Translations under genes and position numbers: made by a program | The notes under the pieces: model-generated | What the model was told of the DNA's origin: nothing | Seen by the model: the letters and a program-made list of their open reading frames with translations, nothing else | The model's database searches: none | Assembly (NCBI GenBank): GCA_011170285.1 | Contig: DUEE01000014.1 | Span: forward strand, 79,062-143,061 | From: Dehalococcoidia bacterium | Lineage (GTDB): Bacteria > Chloroflexota > Dehalococcoidia > Dehalococcoidales > W498 | DNA length: 64,000 bases | Reading direction: 5' to 3' | Part shown: piece by piece, positions 55,697 to 63,878 of the stretch | How the letters are laid out: each line of letters begins with the position of its first letter | Position numbering within the stretch: the stretch's first letter is position 1

Positions 55697-56515
55697 ATGA
55701 ATGGAACCGAATTAAGCATATGGTTCTCAACACCTCTAGTAATTATCTACTCAGTAGTTGGCAGTGTTATATTAATATTGTTACTAAGTCTATGGACTCA
55801 TCACCTTGACCAAAAAGCGAAGCTAAAGTTTGATGTTAACCGAGAAATCCGAGATACTTACATCAATAATGGGATAAGCCTAATAATGTCTAGTCTGTCA
55901 TATTACGGCAAATTGAGCTTTCTAACTATAGACAAGATAAATAGAGAAATCTTACTACTAAAGAAACGAGGACAGTTGGAGCAACTACCTCTCAAACTAA
56001 AAGAGATTCGTGAGATAGAGCCAATTCATGACTTGATATCATTTGACTACAAGCTAGCCTACGCTTCATTTCCAAAACTGCTGCCCTTTGGTATTCAAGT
56101 TTATAATGCTATATTATATGCCTTCTATATGTTTAGTTCGTATGTAGTCGAACTTACTGACTCTGACCGTCTTAGCCCTATCCTTGAAGAAAAGGAAGAT
56201 CATAATTGGATAATAGCTAGTGCAAACCAGATTCAGTTTGTAGCAATGTATCTTGAGGAGAAGCTTCTATATTTAGAAAATTATGTAAGAAAAAAGCAAT
56301 TCAAAAATTTTGATAATTTCAATAGAATTACCAATGATAAAGAAGTTATAGAAATATGCAAAGAGCTAAAAGAACTACATTCTATCCTTAGAGACCATAT
56401 TTCCGCATCACCAGAGCAAAAGAAAGAGAAGAGAACTAACGAGAGATTACAGGACTTTATTCAGAATCATCCAACAAAATTTGACAAGGTGTTACAGAAA
56501 GTAAACGAATCTTGA
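55697..56515 (+). CDS. Hypothetical membrane-anchored protein, AT-rich
   Basis: Not recognised. 272 residues with one strong N-terminal membrane segment (residues 14-35, VIIYSVVGSVILILLLSLWTH in part) and a helical, charged cytosolic region. The gene is visibly more AT-rich than its neighbours and uses many AAA/AAT codons, suggesting transfer. No neighbours in an operon: 70 bases after the methyltransferase and followed by a repeat-rich spacer. Confidence 0.7.
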   Translation: MNGTELSIWFSTPLVIIYSVVGSVILILLLSLWTHHLDQKAKLKFDVNREIRDTYINNGISLIMSSLSYYGKLSFLTIDKINREILLLKKRGQLEQLPLKLKEIREIEPIHDLISFDYKLAYASFPKLLPFGIQVYNAILYAFYMFSSYVVELTDSDRLSPILEEKEDHNWIIASANQIQFVAMYLEEKLLYLENYVRKKQFKNFDNFNRITNDKEVIEICKELKELHSILRDHISASPEQKKEKRTNERLQDFIQNHPTKFDKVLQKVNES

Positions 56516-56789
56516 CCACCTAACTAATCAAAACAAAAAATACAGTTTATCCAGTTTACACTGATAAGAGAAAGTCCTCTAGCTTCTCTATAAACCTCAC
56601 CCCCTTAATCCCCCCTCCTTCCCAAGGAGAGGGGGAATTGGTATGTAAGAGAGGCGAAGCCTCTCTTTAACTCTCTTTTATTACCTGCTACTTCGTGGGG
56701 GGGATAGGTTTCCAAACAACCTCCTTACAGCTAAATTGACAATATTACCCACCACAACTATGATGAGCCAGACAGCGGGGAGAAGTAAG
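56516..56789 (+). repeat. Dispersed repeat, copy C, in repeat-rich spacer
   Basis: 274 bases without a gene. CCTCACCCCCTTAATCCCCCCTCC (56595-56618) is the reverse complement of the copy A core (22 of 24). CCCTCCTT...AAGGAGAGGG and the perfect hairpin AAGAGAGGC-GAA-GCCTCTCTT (56647-56667) follow, then a TTTTATTA run that could end transcription. The last ~90 bases are ordinary AT-rich sequence. Confidence 0.65.
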
Positions 56790-57320
56790 ATGAGTAAGAG
56801 CAGGAGGTTCCGGCAAATGCTTATCCCAACAATAATAATGGGCGTAATTGCCATTGTCCTTCTCATTATTGCCTATCAAAGAGGAGGCGGGGAGCATATC
56901 TTGGGGTTAAAATCAGCCGGGAACATACTACTACAGATTACCCCTCTACTAATTTTCGCATTTATTATAGCTGGTATGATTCAAATTCTTATTCCGGCTG
57001 AAATGATATCCAGGTGGATAGGCGTCGAATCTGGTCTCCGAGGTATCTTAATTGGCACAGTAGTTGGTAGTATTATGCCAGGTGGTCCCTATGTTGTCCT
57101 ACCAATCGCTGCCGGACTATTACGCACTGGAGCCAGTATCGGCACTATGGTAGCCTTCCTAACTGGCTGGTCATTGTGGGCAATTACTCAGTTGCCTCTG
57201 GGAATAGGCATAATGGGATGGAAATTCTGGCTGATTCGTCTGGCATGCACCTTTTTATTCCCACCAATAGCTGGAATAATAGCTAATAGATTCTTTTCGG
57301 GTGTTGTGCTATTTGAGTAA
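56790..57320 (+). CDS. Half-size permease, UPF0718/ArsP-like
   Basis: 176 residues with four to five membrane segments. The GSIMPGGPYVVLPIAAGLLRTGAS motif matches the DUF318/YraQ/ArsP permease family, in which two such halves usually make ~300 residues; here there is one half. ATG 56790 is preferred over 56736 because it precedes the first basic residues MSKSRRFRQ and follows GGAGAAG. It forms a probable pair with the zinc-ribbon gene 33 bases downstream. The substrate is unknown. Confidence 0.75.
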   Translation: MSKSRRFRQMLIPTIIMGVIAIVLLIIAYQRGGGEHILGLKSAGNILLQITPLLIFAFIIAGMIQILIPAEMISRWIGVESGLRGILIGTVVGSIMPGGPYVVLPIAAGLLRTGASIGTMVAFLTGWSLWAITQLPLGIGIMGWKFWLIRLACTFLFPPIAGIIANRFFSGVVLFE

Positions 57321-57353
57321 TGGCTAAATAAATGAAAGGAGTGAGGTCAAGTT

Positions 57354-57572
57354 ATGATGGTCAAAATCAAATGCCCTAAGTGTGGCACCGAGGGTAGTTT
57401 TTCCCTAGCTGACTCAAGTTATGAGGGTCCGTACCGATGCTGGAAATGCAGGGAGCTATTCACTATTAAAATGGAGAATAACGAGCTTAAGTCTTGCCAA
57501 CCTCTTAGCCAGGAGGAATTTGACCGACAGCAAGAAATAGAAGCCCTGAAAGCCAAATTCAAACAATGTTAG
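57354..57572 (+). CDS. Small zinc-ribbon protein
   Basis: 72 residues. CPKCGTEGSF and YRCWKCRELF form one zinc ribbon; the rest is a short helical tail (QEEFDRQQEIEALKAKFKQC). No catalytic domain. AAAGGAGTGAGG precedes the ATG pair. Function unknown; it may be part of a transporter or regulatory unit with the adjacent permease. Confidence 0.75.
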   Translation: MMVKIKCPKCGTEGSFSLADSSYEGPYRCWKCRELFTIKMENNELKSCQPLSQEEFDRQQEIEALKAKFKQC

Positions 57573-57723
57573 CTGATAAGGGAAATGCCGCTTCCCGATA
57601 GACTTCTTCTCCCGAAATATATGCCTGCTGGTGAGGAAGAACGATTGAATTTACCCAGCTTGTTGCTTAATTCAAAACAAATTTTATACTAAATTGTTAG
57701 AGGAGGAATCTGGCAACCGAATA

Positions 57724-58539
57724 ATGAATGGAATAAAAATGCTCGTAGTTGGGATGATCCTTACCATATTAGTTTCGTCTAGCGGGTGCGCAACATCGCC
57801 TGGAATTACGGGTGAAGAAATTAGCATTAAGGAATTTACATTAATTACTGAAGACGGCATAACTATAAGCGTGAGCCAATTTCTATGTAATCAACCAAAT
57901 GTTTGCATACTGGCTCATGGTTTTATGGGGAGTAAACACCGACCTTATATCAAAAAACTTGCGCAAAGACTGTCTAAATGTTGGGATATAATAACCTTTG
58001 ATTTTCGTGGACACGGAGATAGTCTTGGTGTTTTCAATGGCTTGGATGAATTTTACGATATAAAAGCAGTTGTAGATTATGCAAAAAACAGCAAATACGA
58101 AAAAGTCGTCGTAGTAGGATTTTCTTTGGGCGGCATTGAGGGCATTTATGAAGCGGCAAAGTTTCATGATATTGATGCATTGGTCACTGTTAGTGTTCCC
58201 GCCAATACTGAACTAACCAAGCCCACGGCCAAATGGTTATTTTGGCTAGTTACCAATCGGTTCGGCAGAATGGTACTTCAACCATGGGTCAGATTAGACA
58301 ATACTCCGGAATTTCCCCAACCGGTAGCAGTAATAGAGCAAGTTTCACCAATCCCATTACTTATAATGCAAGGTACAAAAGACTCCTTGGTTGATATTGA
58401 ACAGGCAGAAATGCTTTATGAGAAAGCGAAAGAGCCGAAAGAGTTAGTAATTATAGAAGGAATGAAGCATCCACCAAAACTAACCGAGGAATTTTACGAT
58501 ACAGTAGAAAAATGGCTAGAAAAATTATTGAAGCAGTAG
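57724..58539 (+). CDS. Alpha/beta hydrolase lipoprotein
   Basis: 271 residues. Signal peptide ending in the lipobox VSSSGC, then an alpha/beta hydrolase fold: oxyanion HGFMGS, nucleophile Ser in GFSLGG, acid in GTKDSLVD and His in GMKHPPK. So the catalytic triad is complete. The ORF track begins at TTG 57694; ATG 57724 is the first good start although GAGGAGG lies ~17 bases away. Substrate unknown. Codon use is AT-rich like 55697-56515. Confidence 0.83.
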   Translation: MNGIKMLVVGMILTILVSSSGCATSPGITGEEISIKEFTLITEDGITISVSQFLCNQPNVCILAHGFMGSKHRPYIKKLAQRLSKCWDIITFDFRGHGDSLGVFNGLDEFYDIKAVVDYAKNSKYEKVVVVGFSLGGIEGIYEAAKFHDIDALVTVSVPANTELTKPTAKWLFWLVTNRFGRMVLQPWVRLDNTPEFPQPVAVIEQVSPIPLLIMQGTKDSLVDIEQAEMLYEKAKEPKELVIIEGMKHPPKLTEEFYDTVEKWLEKLLKQ

Positions 58540-58686
58540 AAAGGTAGTACTTTTCCCTCCTCTTTGCTTTATTCTAACACTAAATTATAACTCTGATTGT
58601 CAAGATATTTGTCTATCACGCCTATAGACATAGCGTATAATACTATGGTTAAATTTAACCTTAGACCTGAGATAAGGGAGTAACCT

Positions 58687-59160
58687 ATGGACTTTGACTG
58701 GAGTGAAATAGGTAAAGTTTTAGGCTATCTGGTACCAATAATTATTCTTATTTTGGTTAATGTGTTCTTTAGGAAGCAGCAGGAACAAAAAAGAAGGCTA
58801 ACAGTGGTTCGTAGTCTGCTGTCCGAGATAGAGACTAATCAGAAGTATATAGAAGCCTTTGCCTTACAGTGGCAAACCAAGAAGTTTAAGACAGGAAACT
58901 GGAAGAGGAATAAGGATAAAATGGATTACATAGGCCAGAGTCTGCACGCTACCCTGGCTGGTGCTTATGAAATTGCTGAGGAGTTTAACCGGGAGATAGA
59001 TGTAGCTAAGCAGCATAAATCGGTAAGTTACCTAGCTAGTATCCGGGTGGATAGATTAAAAGACCCGCTGGCTAAAAGCAAGCAGGGGCTTGAAGAGTGG
59101 CTACAGCTAAACAAAAGCAGGAAAGAGCCAGTCAGAGAGGGCGGTGGTTTTGCCTCCTAA
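58687..59160 (+). CDS. Hypothetical single-membrane-segment protein
   Basis: Not recognised. 157 residues with an N-terminal membrane helix (LVPIIILILVNVFF, about residues 14-28), followed by a charged helical domain containing LLSEIETNQKYIEAFALQWQ. GGGAGTAACC precedes the ATG. A TATAAT box lies 46 bases upstream but without a clear -35. It stands alone between the hydrolase and rimI. Confidence 0.7.
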   Translation: MDFDWSEIGKVLGYLVPIIILILVNVFFRKQQEQKRRLTVVRSLLSEIETNQKYIEAFALQWQTKKFKTGNWKRNKDKMDYIGQSLHATLAGAYEIAEEFNREIDVAKQHKSVSYLASIRVDRLKDPLAKSKQGLEEWLQLNKSRKEPVREGGGFAS

Positions 59161-59227
59161 CACCCTATTGCCAGCTTATTTAACTTTGTCAGGCTTTGTA
59201 ACCTATGTAGTGTAGCTATCGGGGAAT

Positions 59228-59890
59228 CTAATAGAGGGTTATACCCCATTTTCTAGAGTGAGCTTGCTTTAACTGTTGAAGGCGTGCCTGAAATGAGGCT
59301 GAGGTGATATTTTCGGCGGACATTAAGGTGGCATCTTCTTTGACATCTGAGTAGTAGCCACGGCGCAGACCTACCCGGGCAAAGCCATACTTGTAATAAA
59401 GGCTCTGGGCAGCGGTGTTAGAGGCACGCACCTCAAGGGTCATTAGTTGAGCATGTAGCTCGGTAGCCATGTCTATAATTGATATAAACAGTAACTCTCC
59501 TACTCCCTGGAGGCGGTAGACTTCCCGTACTGCAATATTGATTATGTGGGCTTCACCGGCCATAATCCAGAAGCCAGCAAAACCGATAATATATTGTTTA
59601 CCTGACGGGGGCACTTCAGGGGCAAAGAAACGGTTATGGTTAAATAACTGTCTCACCTTGGACAGCAGCCCAGAGCGGTGTTTCTCCGGTACAGCTTCTG
59701 TATTAGGCTCGTCAACCGTTTTCTCCTCATTGTAAGCTACGATATAGTGGGCTAACCGGTTTTGCAACTCATGCTGATAGTTAGCCGGTGCCCATAGGGT
59801 AGGGAAGGCTTCACGGTCAATCTCGGTAACCTGGGCAATGTCTTCTTTGCACATTAGGCGTACAGAGTAAGGCAAGTTTATATCCCCCAC
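59228..59890 (-). CDS. rimI: Ribosomal S18 alanine N-acetyltransferase-like, with insertion
   Basis: GNAT acetyltransferase, 220 residues. The N-terminal IAQVTEIDREAFPTLWAP, the acetyl-CoA region INIAVREVYRLQGVGELL and LEVRASNTAAQSLYYKYGFARVGLRRGYY are RimI signatures; RimI acetylates the S18 N-terminus. About 45 residues (roughly 57-103, with KHRSGLLSKVRQLFNH) are inserted between strands, making the protein longer than the usual ~150. It starts with GTG. TsaD and TsaB, frequent neighbours, are absent. Confidence 0.88.
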   Translation of the reverse strand: MGDINLPYSVRLMCKEDIAQVTEIDREAFPTLWAPANYQHELQNRLAHYIVAYNEEKTVDEPNTEAVPEKHRSGLLSKVRQLFNHNRFFAPEVPPSGKQYIIGFAGFWIMAGEAHIINIAVREVYRLQGVGELLFISIIDMATELHAQLMTLEVRASNTAAQSLYYKYGFARVGLRRGYYSDVKEDATLMSAENITSASFQARLQQLKQAHSRKWGITLY

Positions 59891-60028
59891 AAAGCTTTGC
59901 TTTGAAGATTATTGTAGCACAGTCTATTTCCTGAGGGTATTTAAAATCTATCTTTTCAAGGTTACCTTCGTTATACTATATGCACAGGATAACACCATAA
60001 TTGTGGTTAATGGCCAGGGGGTTGTCAG

Positions 60029-60562
60029 GTGCAAGATGAGGAGAGCCTAGTCCGGCGAGCACAACAGCGAGACCAAGGGGCTTTCGCCCAGTTGTATGAG
60101 GAGTATTTTGACAAGATTTATCGCTATGTGGTTCTCCGAATAGGGAATGAGACAGAGGCGGAGGATGTGACTCAGCAGGTCTTTCTCAATACACTGCAGT
60201 CCATTTCTTCCTTCAGATGGAAGGGAGCACCCTTCTCAGCCTGGTTATTTCGTATTGCTCATAACCAGGTGGTTGACTACCTGAGAAAGAAAACGAGGCA
60301 GGCTACTGAGTCACTGGATGAGTCGTTGATTATTAGTAAGAGTGACCCCCAGCTAGTAGTTGAGAAGAAGCTTGATATTGAACAGCTAATGTTAGCTACC
60401 AAGCGGTTGACCAAGGCACAGCAGGAAGTAATTGCCTTGCGTTTTGTTAGCGAGCTGTCCACTACCCAGGTGGCAAAGGCTATGGGTAAAAGCGAGGGAG
60501 CGGTAAAGGCACTACAGCATAGCGCAATAGTGGCTCTGCGTAAAGTACTATCGGTGGGATAG
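60029..60562 (+). CDS. ECF-type RNA polymerase sigma factor
   Basis: 177 residues with sigma-2 (YEEYFDKIYRYVVLRIGNETEAEDVTQQVF, then FSAWLFRIAHNQVVDYLRKK) and sigma-4 (LTKAQQEVIALRFVSELSTTQVAKAMGKSEGAVKAL). GTG start after CAGG. The DUF5667 gene, starting 4 bases after the stop, is a likely membrane anti-sigma, so this should be a signal-dependent factor of the ECF group common in Chloroflexota. Its target promoters are not known. Confidence 0.93.
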   Translation: MQDEESLVRRAQQRDQGAFAQLYEEYFDKIYRYVVLRIGNETEAEDVTQQVFLNTLQSISSFRWKGAPFSAWLFRIAHNQVVDYLRKKTRQATESLDESLIISKSDPQLVVEKKLDIEQLMLATKRLTKAQQEVIALRFVSELSTTQVAKAMGKSEGAVKALQHSAIVALRKVLSVG

Positions 60563-60566
60563 GATA

Positions 60567-61373
60567 ATGAAGAAGTCTAGAGATTTCAATGACATCCTGG
60601 ATGAATGCCTAGAGCGGCTGGTTAAGGGTGGTACCATAGAGGAGTGTCTGGCGAGTTACCCTGACTTAGCCGCCGAGCTTGAGCCACTACTCCAAACGGC
60701 TGTGGCAGTTAGGCAGGCGTCAGTTATTCAACCCCACCCGGACTTCAGAGCTAAAGCCAGATACCAATTCCATTCGGCACTTCAGGCAATGGAGTCTAAG
60801 AAAAGTCGCTCCTTCTTTGGCTGGCAACGACGGTGGGTAACAGCAGTAACTGTAGTCTTTGTTCTCCTGTTGGCTGGAGGTGGCACAGTAGCAGCGGCAA
60901 GTAATAGTATGCCCGATAATCCTCTCTACCCAGTAAAGCTGGCAACAGAGCAAGTACAGTTAATACTAACCCCCTCCGACATAGGGAAGGCAAGGCTATG
61001 TCTCAGGTTGGCCGATAGGAGAGTGGCAGAGATAGTTTATATAGCTAATAAAAACAAGCCAGAGCAAGTGGAGAATGTTATCCAGCGCTTGGACAATCAC
61101 CTTGTAATGATAGCAAGCTTGATTTCAGGTCAGAGGAAGGATGGTAGCATTCTAATGGTACCATCTGAGCAAGCTGGCGTTGACAATGATGTCCATATTC
61201 AAGCTAATGGTCGAGTTAATCTCAGGATAATGATAGCTAGTTATGCCATTAATCACCCGGCTGCTCTTCGAGCGGCGCTGGAGAAATCACCAGACTCGGT
61301 TAAGCCTGCCCTCCGTCGGGCAATTGCTATATCGGTAGCTGGCTATGAGAAAGCCCTCATGGCTTTGGATTAG
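60567..61373 (+). CDS. DUF5667 membrane protein, probable anti-sigma
   Basis: 268 residues. The N-terminus (ILDECLERLVKGGTIEECLASYPD) is a small helical module often found before sigma-linked membrane proteins; one membrane segment follows at about 90-110 (VTAVTVVFVLLLAGGG). The outside part begins with the DUF5667 motif NSMPDNPLYPVKLATEQVQL. It is coupled to the ECF gene by a 4-base gap. Anti-sigma function is inferred from context. Confidence 0.85.
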   Translation: MKKSRDFNDILDECLERLVKGGTIEECLASYPDLAAELEPLLQTAVAVRQASVIQPHPDFRAKARYQFHSALQAMESKKSRSFFGWQRRWVTAVTVVFVLLLAGGGTVAAASNSMPDNPLYPVKLATEQVQLILTPSDIGKARLCLRLADRRVAEIVYIANKNKPEQVENVIQRLDNHLVMIASLISGQRKDGSILMVPSEQAGVDNDVHIQANGRVNLRIMIASYAINHPAALRAALEKSPDSVKPALRRAIAISVAGYEKALMALD

Positions 61374-61440
61374 CCACTAACCAATTGACGACTTCTTCGT
61401 TATATAGTAGTAGAAAAGAATTATAAACAGGAGGGTTAAG

Positions 61441-62172
61441 ATGAAAAAGAATTGGTTTCTGGGGATAAGTCTGGCATTAGTGTTAGCCATAGTTGGCTTG
61501 TGTGGCTGCGCCACCCCAGCACAGGTAAACTTGGTCAGCCAGCAGGAGGGCATCCAGGTCACCGGCGAAGGAGAGGCGATGGCGGTGCCTGACATCGCTA
61601 CCTTGAGGCTAGGCATTGCCGCTCAGGCAGCAACTGTAGCTGAGGCTCAAATGCAAGCGACTGAAGCGATGACTAAGGTAATGGACAGCTTGATTGATAA
61701 TGGCGTGGCTGAAAATGACATTCAGACGCAGTATTTTAATATTCGCCAAGTAACAAAGTGGAATAGAGAAAGAGAAGAAGAGGTGGTAATTGGCTACCGA
61801 GTAACTAATAAGGTAACTGCCAAGATAAGGGACATAGACAAGGCTGGCGCCATTATTGACGCCGTAGTTGAGGCAGGGGGAGACCTCACCCGTATAGATG
61901 GCATAAGCTTTTCTGTAGATGAATCCACTGCCTATTATGAGGAGGCGAGACAAAAGGCAATGGCTGATGCCAAAGTTAAAGCGGAGCAACTGGCTGAGCT
62001 AGCTGGGGTTACTTTGGGTAAACCGACCTATATCTCAGAGGGTATCCCATACCCTATCTACCCACGCGATTACATGTATGAGACAGCAGGAGCAGTACCT
62101 GAGACACCAATTAGCCCTGGAGAGATGGAGCTTAGACTTACTGTTCAGGTGTTTTATGCTATCCCAGGCTGA
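61441..62172 (+). CDS. SIMPL (DUF541) domain lipoprotein
   Basis: 243 residues. A signal peptide ends in the lipobox VGLCGC. The rest is a SIMPL/DUF541 domain: GEGEAMAVPDIATLRLGIAAQ, the ARQKAMADAKVKAEQLAELAGVTLGK helix and PGEMELRLTVQVFYAI. Proteins of this family sit on the cell surface or in the periplasm with uncertain function. AGGAGG lies before the ATG. It is the third gene of the ECF-led operon. Confidence 0.88.
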   Translation: MKKNWFLGISLALVLAIVGLCGCATPAQVNLVSQQEGIQVTGEGEAMAVPDIATLRLGIAAQAATVAEAQMQATEAMTKVMDSLIDNGVAENDIQTQYFNIRQVTKWNREREEEVVIGYRVTNKVTAKIRDIDKAGAIIDAVVEAGGDLTRIDGISFSVDESTAYYEEARQKAMADAKVKAEQLAELAGVTLGKPTYISEGIPYPIYPRDYMYETAGAVPETPISPGEMELRLTVQVFYAIPG

Positions 62173-62207
62173 TGGATAATTATTAAACAGGAGGTAAGGG
62201 TAGAACT

Positions 62208-62972
62208 ATGAAGATATCAACGATAGCTGGAGTATCAATACTGGCTCTCGGTTTGGTATTAGGTATAGCGCTTCCCGGGCTAGCAGCCTCAGATTCGGCA
62301 CCGCTTCAGGCTAGTGATATACCAACTGAAGTATTGAGAGGTAAAGTAGTCAGCATTGATAAGGGCCAGGAATCCTTTATTATCCAGTCTGGCGAGCAGA
62401 ATCCTTCCATATCAGTAAATAACGATACCAGATACTTCAAGCTGTATGTCCCGGGGAGGCTGGTGGCTTTAGTTCGGCATCGAATGCAACTGAAGCAACC
62501 CGAAGTCCAAATAGACTCAGCGATAAACCAGATGTCTCAACTAAAGAAAAGGGCTATGGATATGCTTAAGCAACAACCGAACCTGAAGCAACTTCGTTTC
62601 CTTGGCGAAAAGGCTACCTTTGGTGACATTGCCGTCGGCACTCATGTAGCATTGAGAGCGGTGGGAGGAGAAAATAGCTATCTGGCAAAGACAGTAGTAA
62701 TTATGAAACCAACCACTTACGCTCGTGTCAGTGGTACTGTGTTTAATATAAATAAGGCCGCTATGCAAATTACTATTTCGCCGCTGTCAAGTCCAAGTGC
62801 CGAAGATGGCGACGTTACCCTCACCTATAATAGTCATACCATTTTTGTCCTGTGTGGCACTCCCGGTTTGCAAGAGGGCGAGAAGGTAGTGGCTATCTAT
62901 GTGGAAAGGGATGATGGCACTCTGTTAGCTAAGAGAGTGAGGTTAGGAGTGGAACCATTTGAGCTAGCCTAG
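62208..62972 (+). CDS. Secreted protein of unknown function (DUF5666-like)
   Basis: 254 residues with a clear signal peptide (AGVSILALGLVLGIALPGLAA). The rest has beta-rich repeats of the type LRGKVVSIDKGQESFIIQ and ARVSGTVFNINKAAMQIT, resembling the DUF5666 barrel repeats. No catalytic motif is recognised. AGGAGG precedes the ATG. Last gene of the ECF operon, followed by a hairpin. Confidence 0.78.
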   Translation: MKISTIAGVSILALGLVLGIALPGLAASDSAPLQASDIPTEVLRGKVVSIDKGQESFIIQSGEQNPSISVNNDTRYFKLYVPGRLVALVRHRMQLKQPEVQIDSAINQMSQLKKRAMDMLKQQPNLKQLRFLGEKATFGDIAVGTHVALRAVGGENSYLAKTVVIMKPTTYARVSGTVFNINKAAMQITISPLSSPSAEDGDVTLTYNSHTIFVLCGTPGLQEGEKVVAIYVERDDGTLLAKRVRLGVEPFELA

Positions 62973-63004
62973 TAAGGCAACCTATATATCTCAACTATCA
63001 AGCG

Positions 63005-63030
63005 GGGGATCTCAATTGGAGATTCCCCCT
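63005..63030. terminator. Bidirectional hairpin between the ECF operon and queH
   Basis: GGGGGATCTC-AATTG-GAGATTCCCCC, a ten-pair stem with one bulged T, lies between convergent genes. Downstream T content is modest (TTACTTT), so efficiency is uncertain. Confidence 0.55.
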
Positions 63031-63045
63031 TACTTTGCCCATCAT

Positions 63046-63588
63046 TCACTCTATCTTTATATTGGCATAGCGTTCCCACTCACTATAAACGCAGCCGCAG
63101 TATTGTTGGCGGTAGAGATTTAGCCCCTTAGTCATGTGGCGGCTATCTGAGTAGCGTTTTCTGAGGTCAGCATACATGAAATCTACGCCCTTTTCCTCAA
63201 CCACCTTATTGCCAATTTCCCGGAGCAGGTCATGTTTCTGGTGGGGACTGATAAGTAAAGTGGAGGTGATGGCACCAAAACCCATCTGGTGAGCAATTTC
63301 AGCCGTTTTTGATAAGCGAAGCTCAAAGCAGTATTGGCAGCGCTGGGATTCATGCCCTACCACCTGGCGAAAGTAGCTAATCATATCATAACCCTCAGTT
63401 ATAACGAGTGGTAAATTCATTTCTTGAGCCAGAGACTGCATTGCTTCCAGACGGTGCTGGTGCTCCATGTAGGGGTGGATATTGGGGTTATACCAAAAGG
63501 CAGTAACCTCATATTCCTGCCGTCGAAAGTAGTCAACTGTATAGGCAGCGCAATGAGCACAACAGCTATGGATTAGCACTGACTTCAT
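63046..63588 (-). CDS. queH: Epoxyqueuosine reductase QueH
   Basis: Last step of queuosine synthesis in tRNA (DUF208 type, non-homologous to QueG). 180 residues. HSCCAHCAAYT, CQYCFELRL and YRQQYCGCVYSEWER hold the cluster and active-site cysteines. It is convergent with the ECF operon. No other queuosine genes are in the window. The ATG is preceded by a short AT-rich spacer; 73 bases then separate it from the disrupted ORF. Confidence 0.94.
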   Translation of the reverse strand: MKSVLIHSCCAHCAAYTVDYFRRQEYEVTAFWYNPNIHPYMEHQHRLEAMQSLAQEMNLPLVITEGYDMISYFRQVVGHESQRCQYCFELRLSKTAEIAHQMGFGAITSTLLISPHQKHDLLREIGNKVVEEKGVDFMYADLRKRYSDSRHMTKGLNLYRQQYCGCVYSEWERYANIKIE

Positions 63589-63661
63589 ATTTATATCTTA
63601 ACTCTATCAACGGCCATTTATCAAGGAATTGTTTGAAACCTATCCCCCTCAATCACTGCTC

Positions 63662-63865
63662 TCAACCCTTCCTGACGATTTTCCCTATTACGCGCAATTG
63701 GCGAAATCCCGTAGGCAGACCACCTATACCAATAATTTCTGTCAATTGTTCCAAAGCCTTGTCCTTTTCATCCTTTGCCATCCCAACATGAACTGCACCT
63801 TGGACATGCGCTGCATGCAGTATCAATTCTTTGATGGTAGTGACATAATTTCTATATACTAGCAC
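63662..63865 (-). pseudogene. Possible 3' fragment of a gene cut by the IS element
   Basis: Not recognised. The 67-residue frame (VYRNYVTTIKELILHAAHV, ending RVIGKIVRKG) has a plausible coding composition and stays open upstream until the IS end, 14 bases before its GTG. It lacks a convincing binding site, so it may be the 3' remnant of a longer gene. It could also be chance. The 70 bases between it and queH contain nothing clear. Confidence 0.35.
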
Positions 63866-63878
63866 TGGACGAGTGAGG

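Noticed and set aside
58636-58641. TATAAT as a promoter for the 157-residue protein
   Set aside because: Good -10 match but no acceptable -35 at 16-18 bases.
63629-63862. 77-residue + ORF near queH
   Set aside because: Cysteine/phenylalanine-rich random-looking frame without binding site; the opposite frame looks more protein-like.
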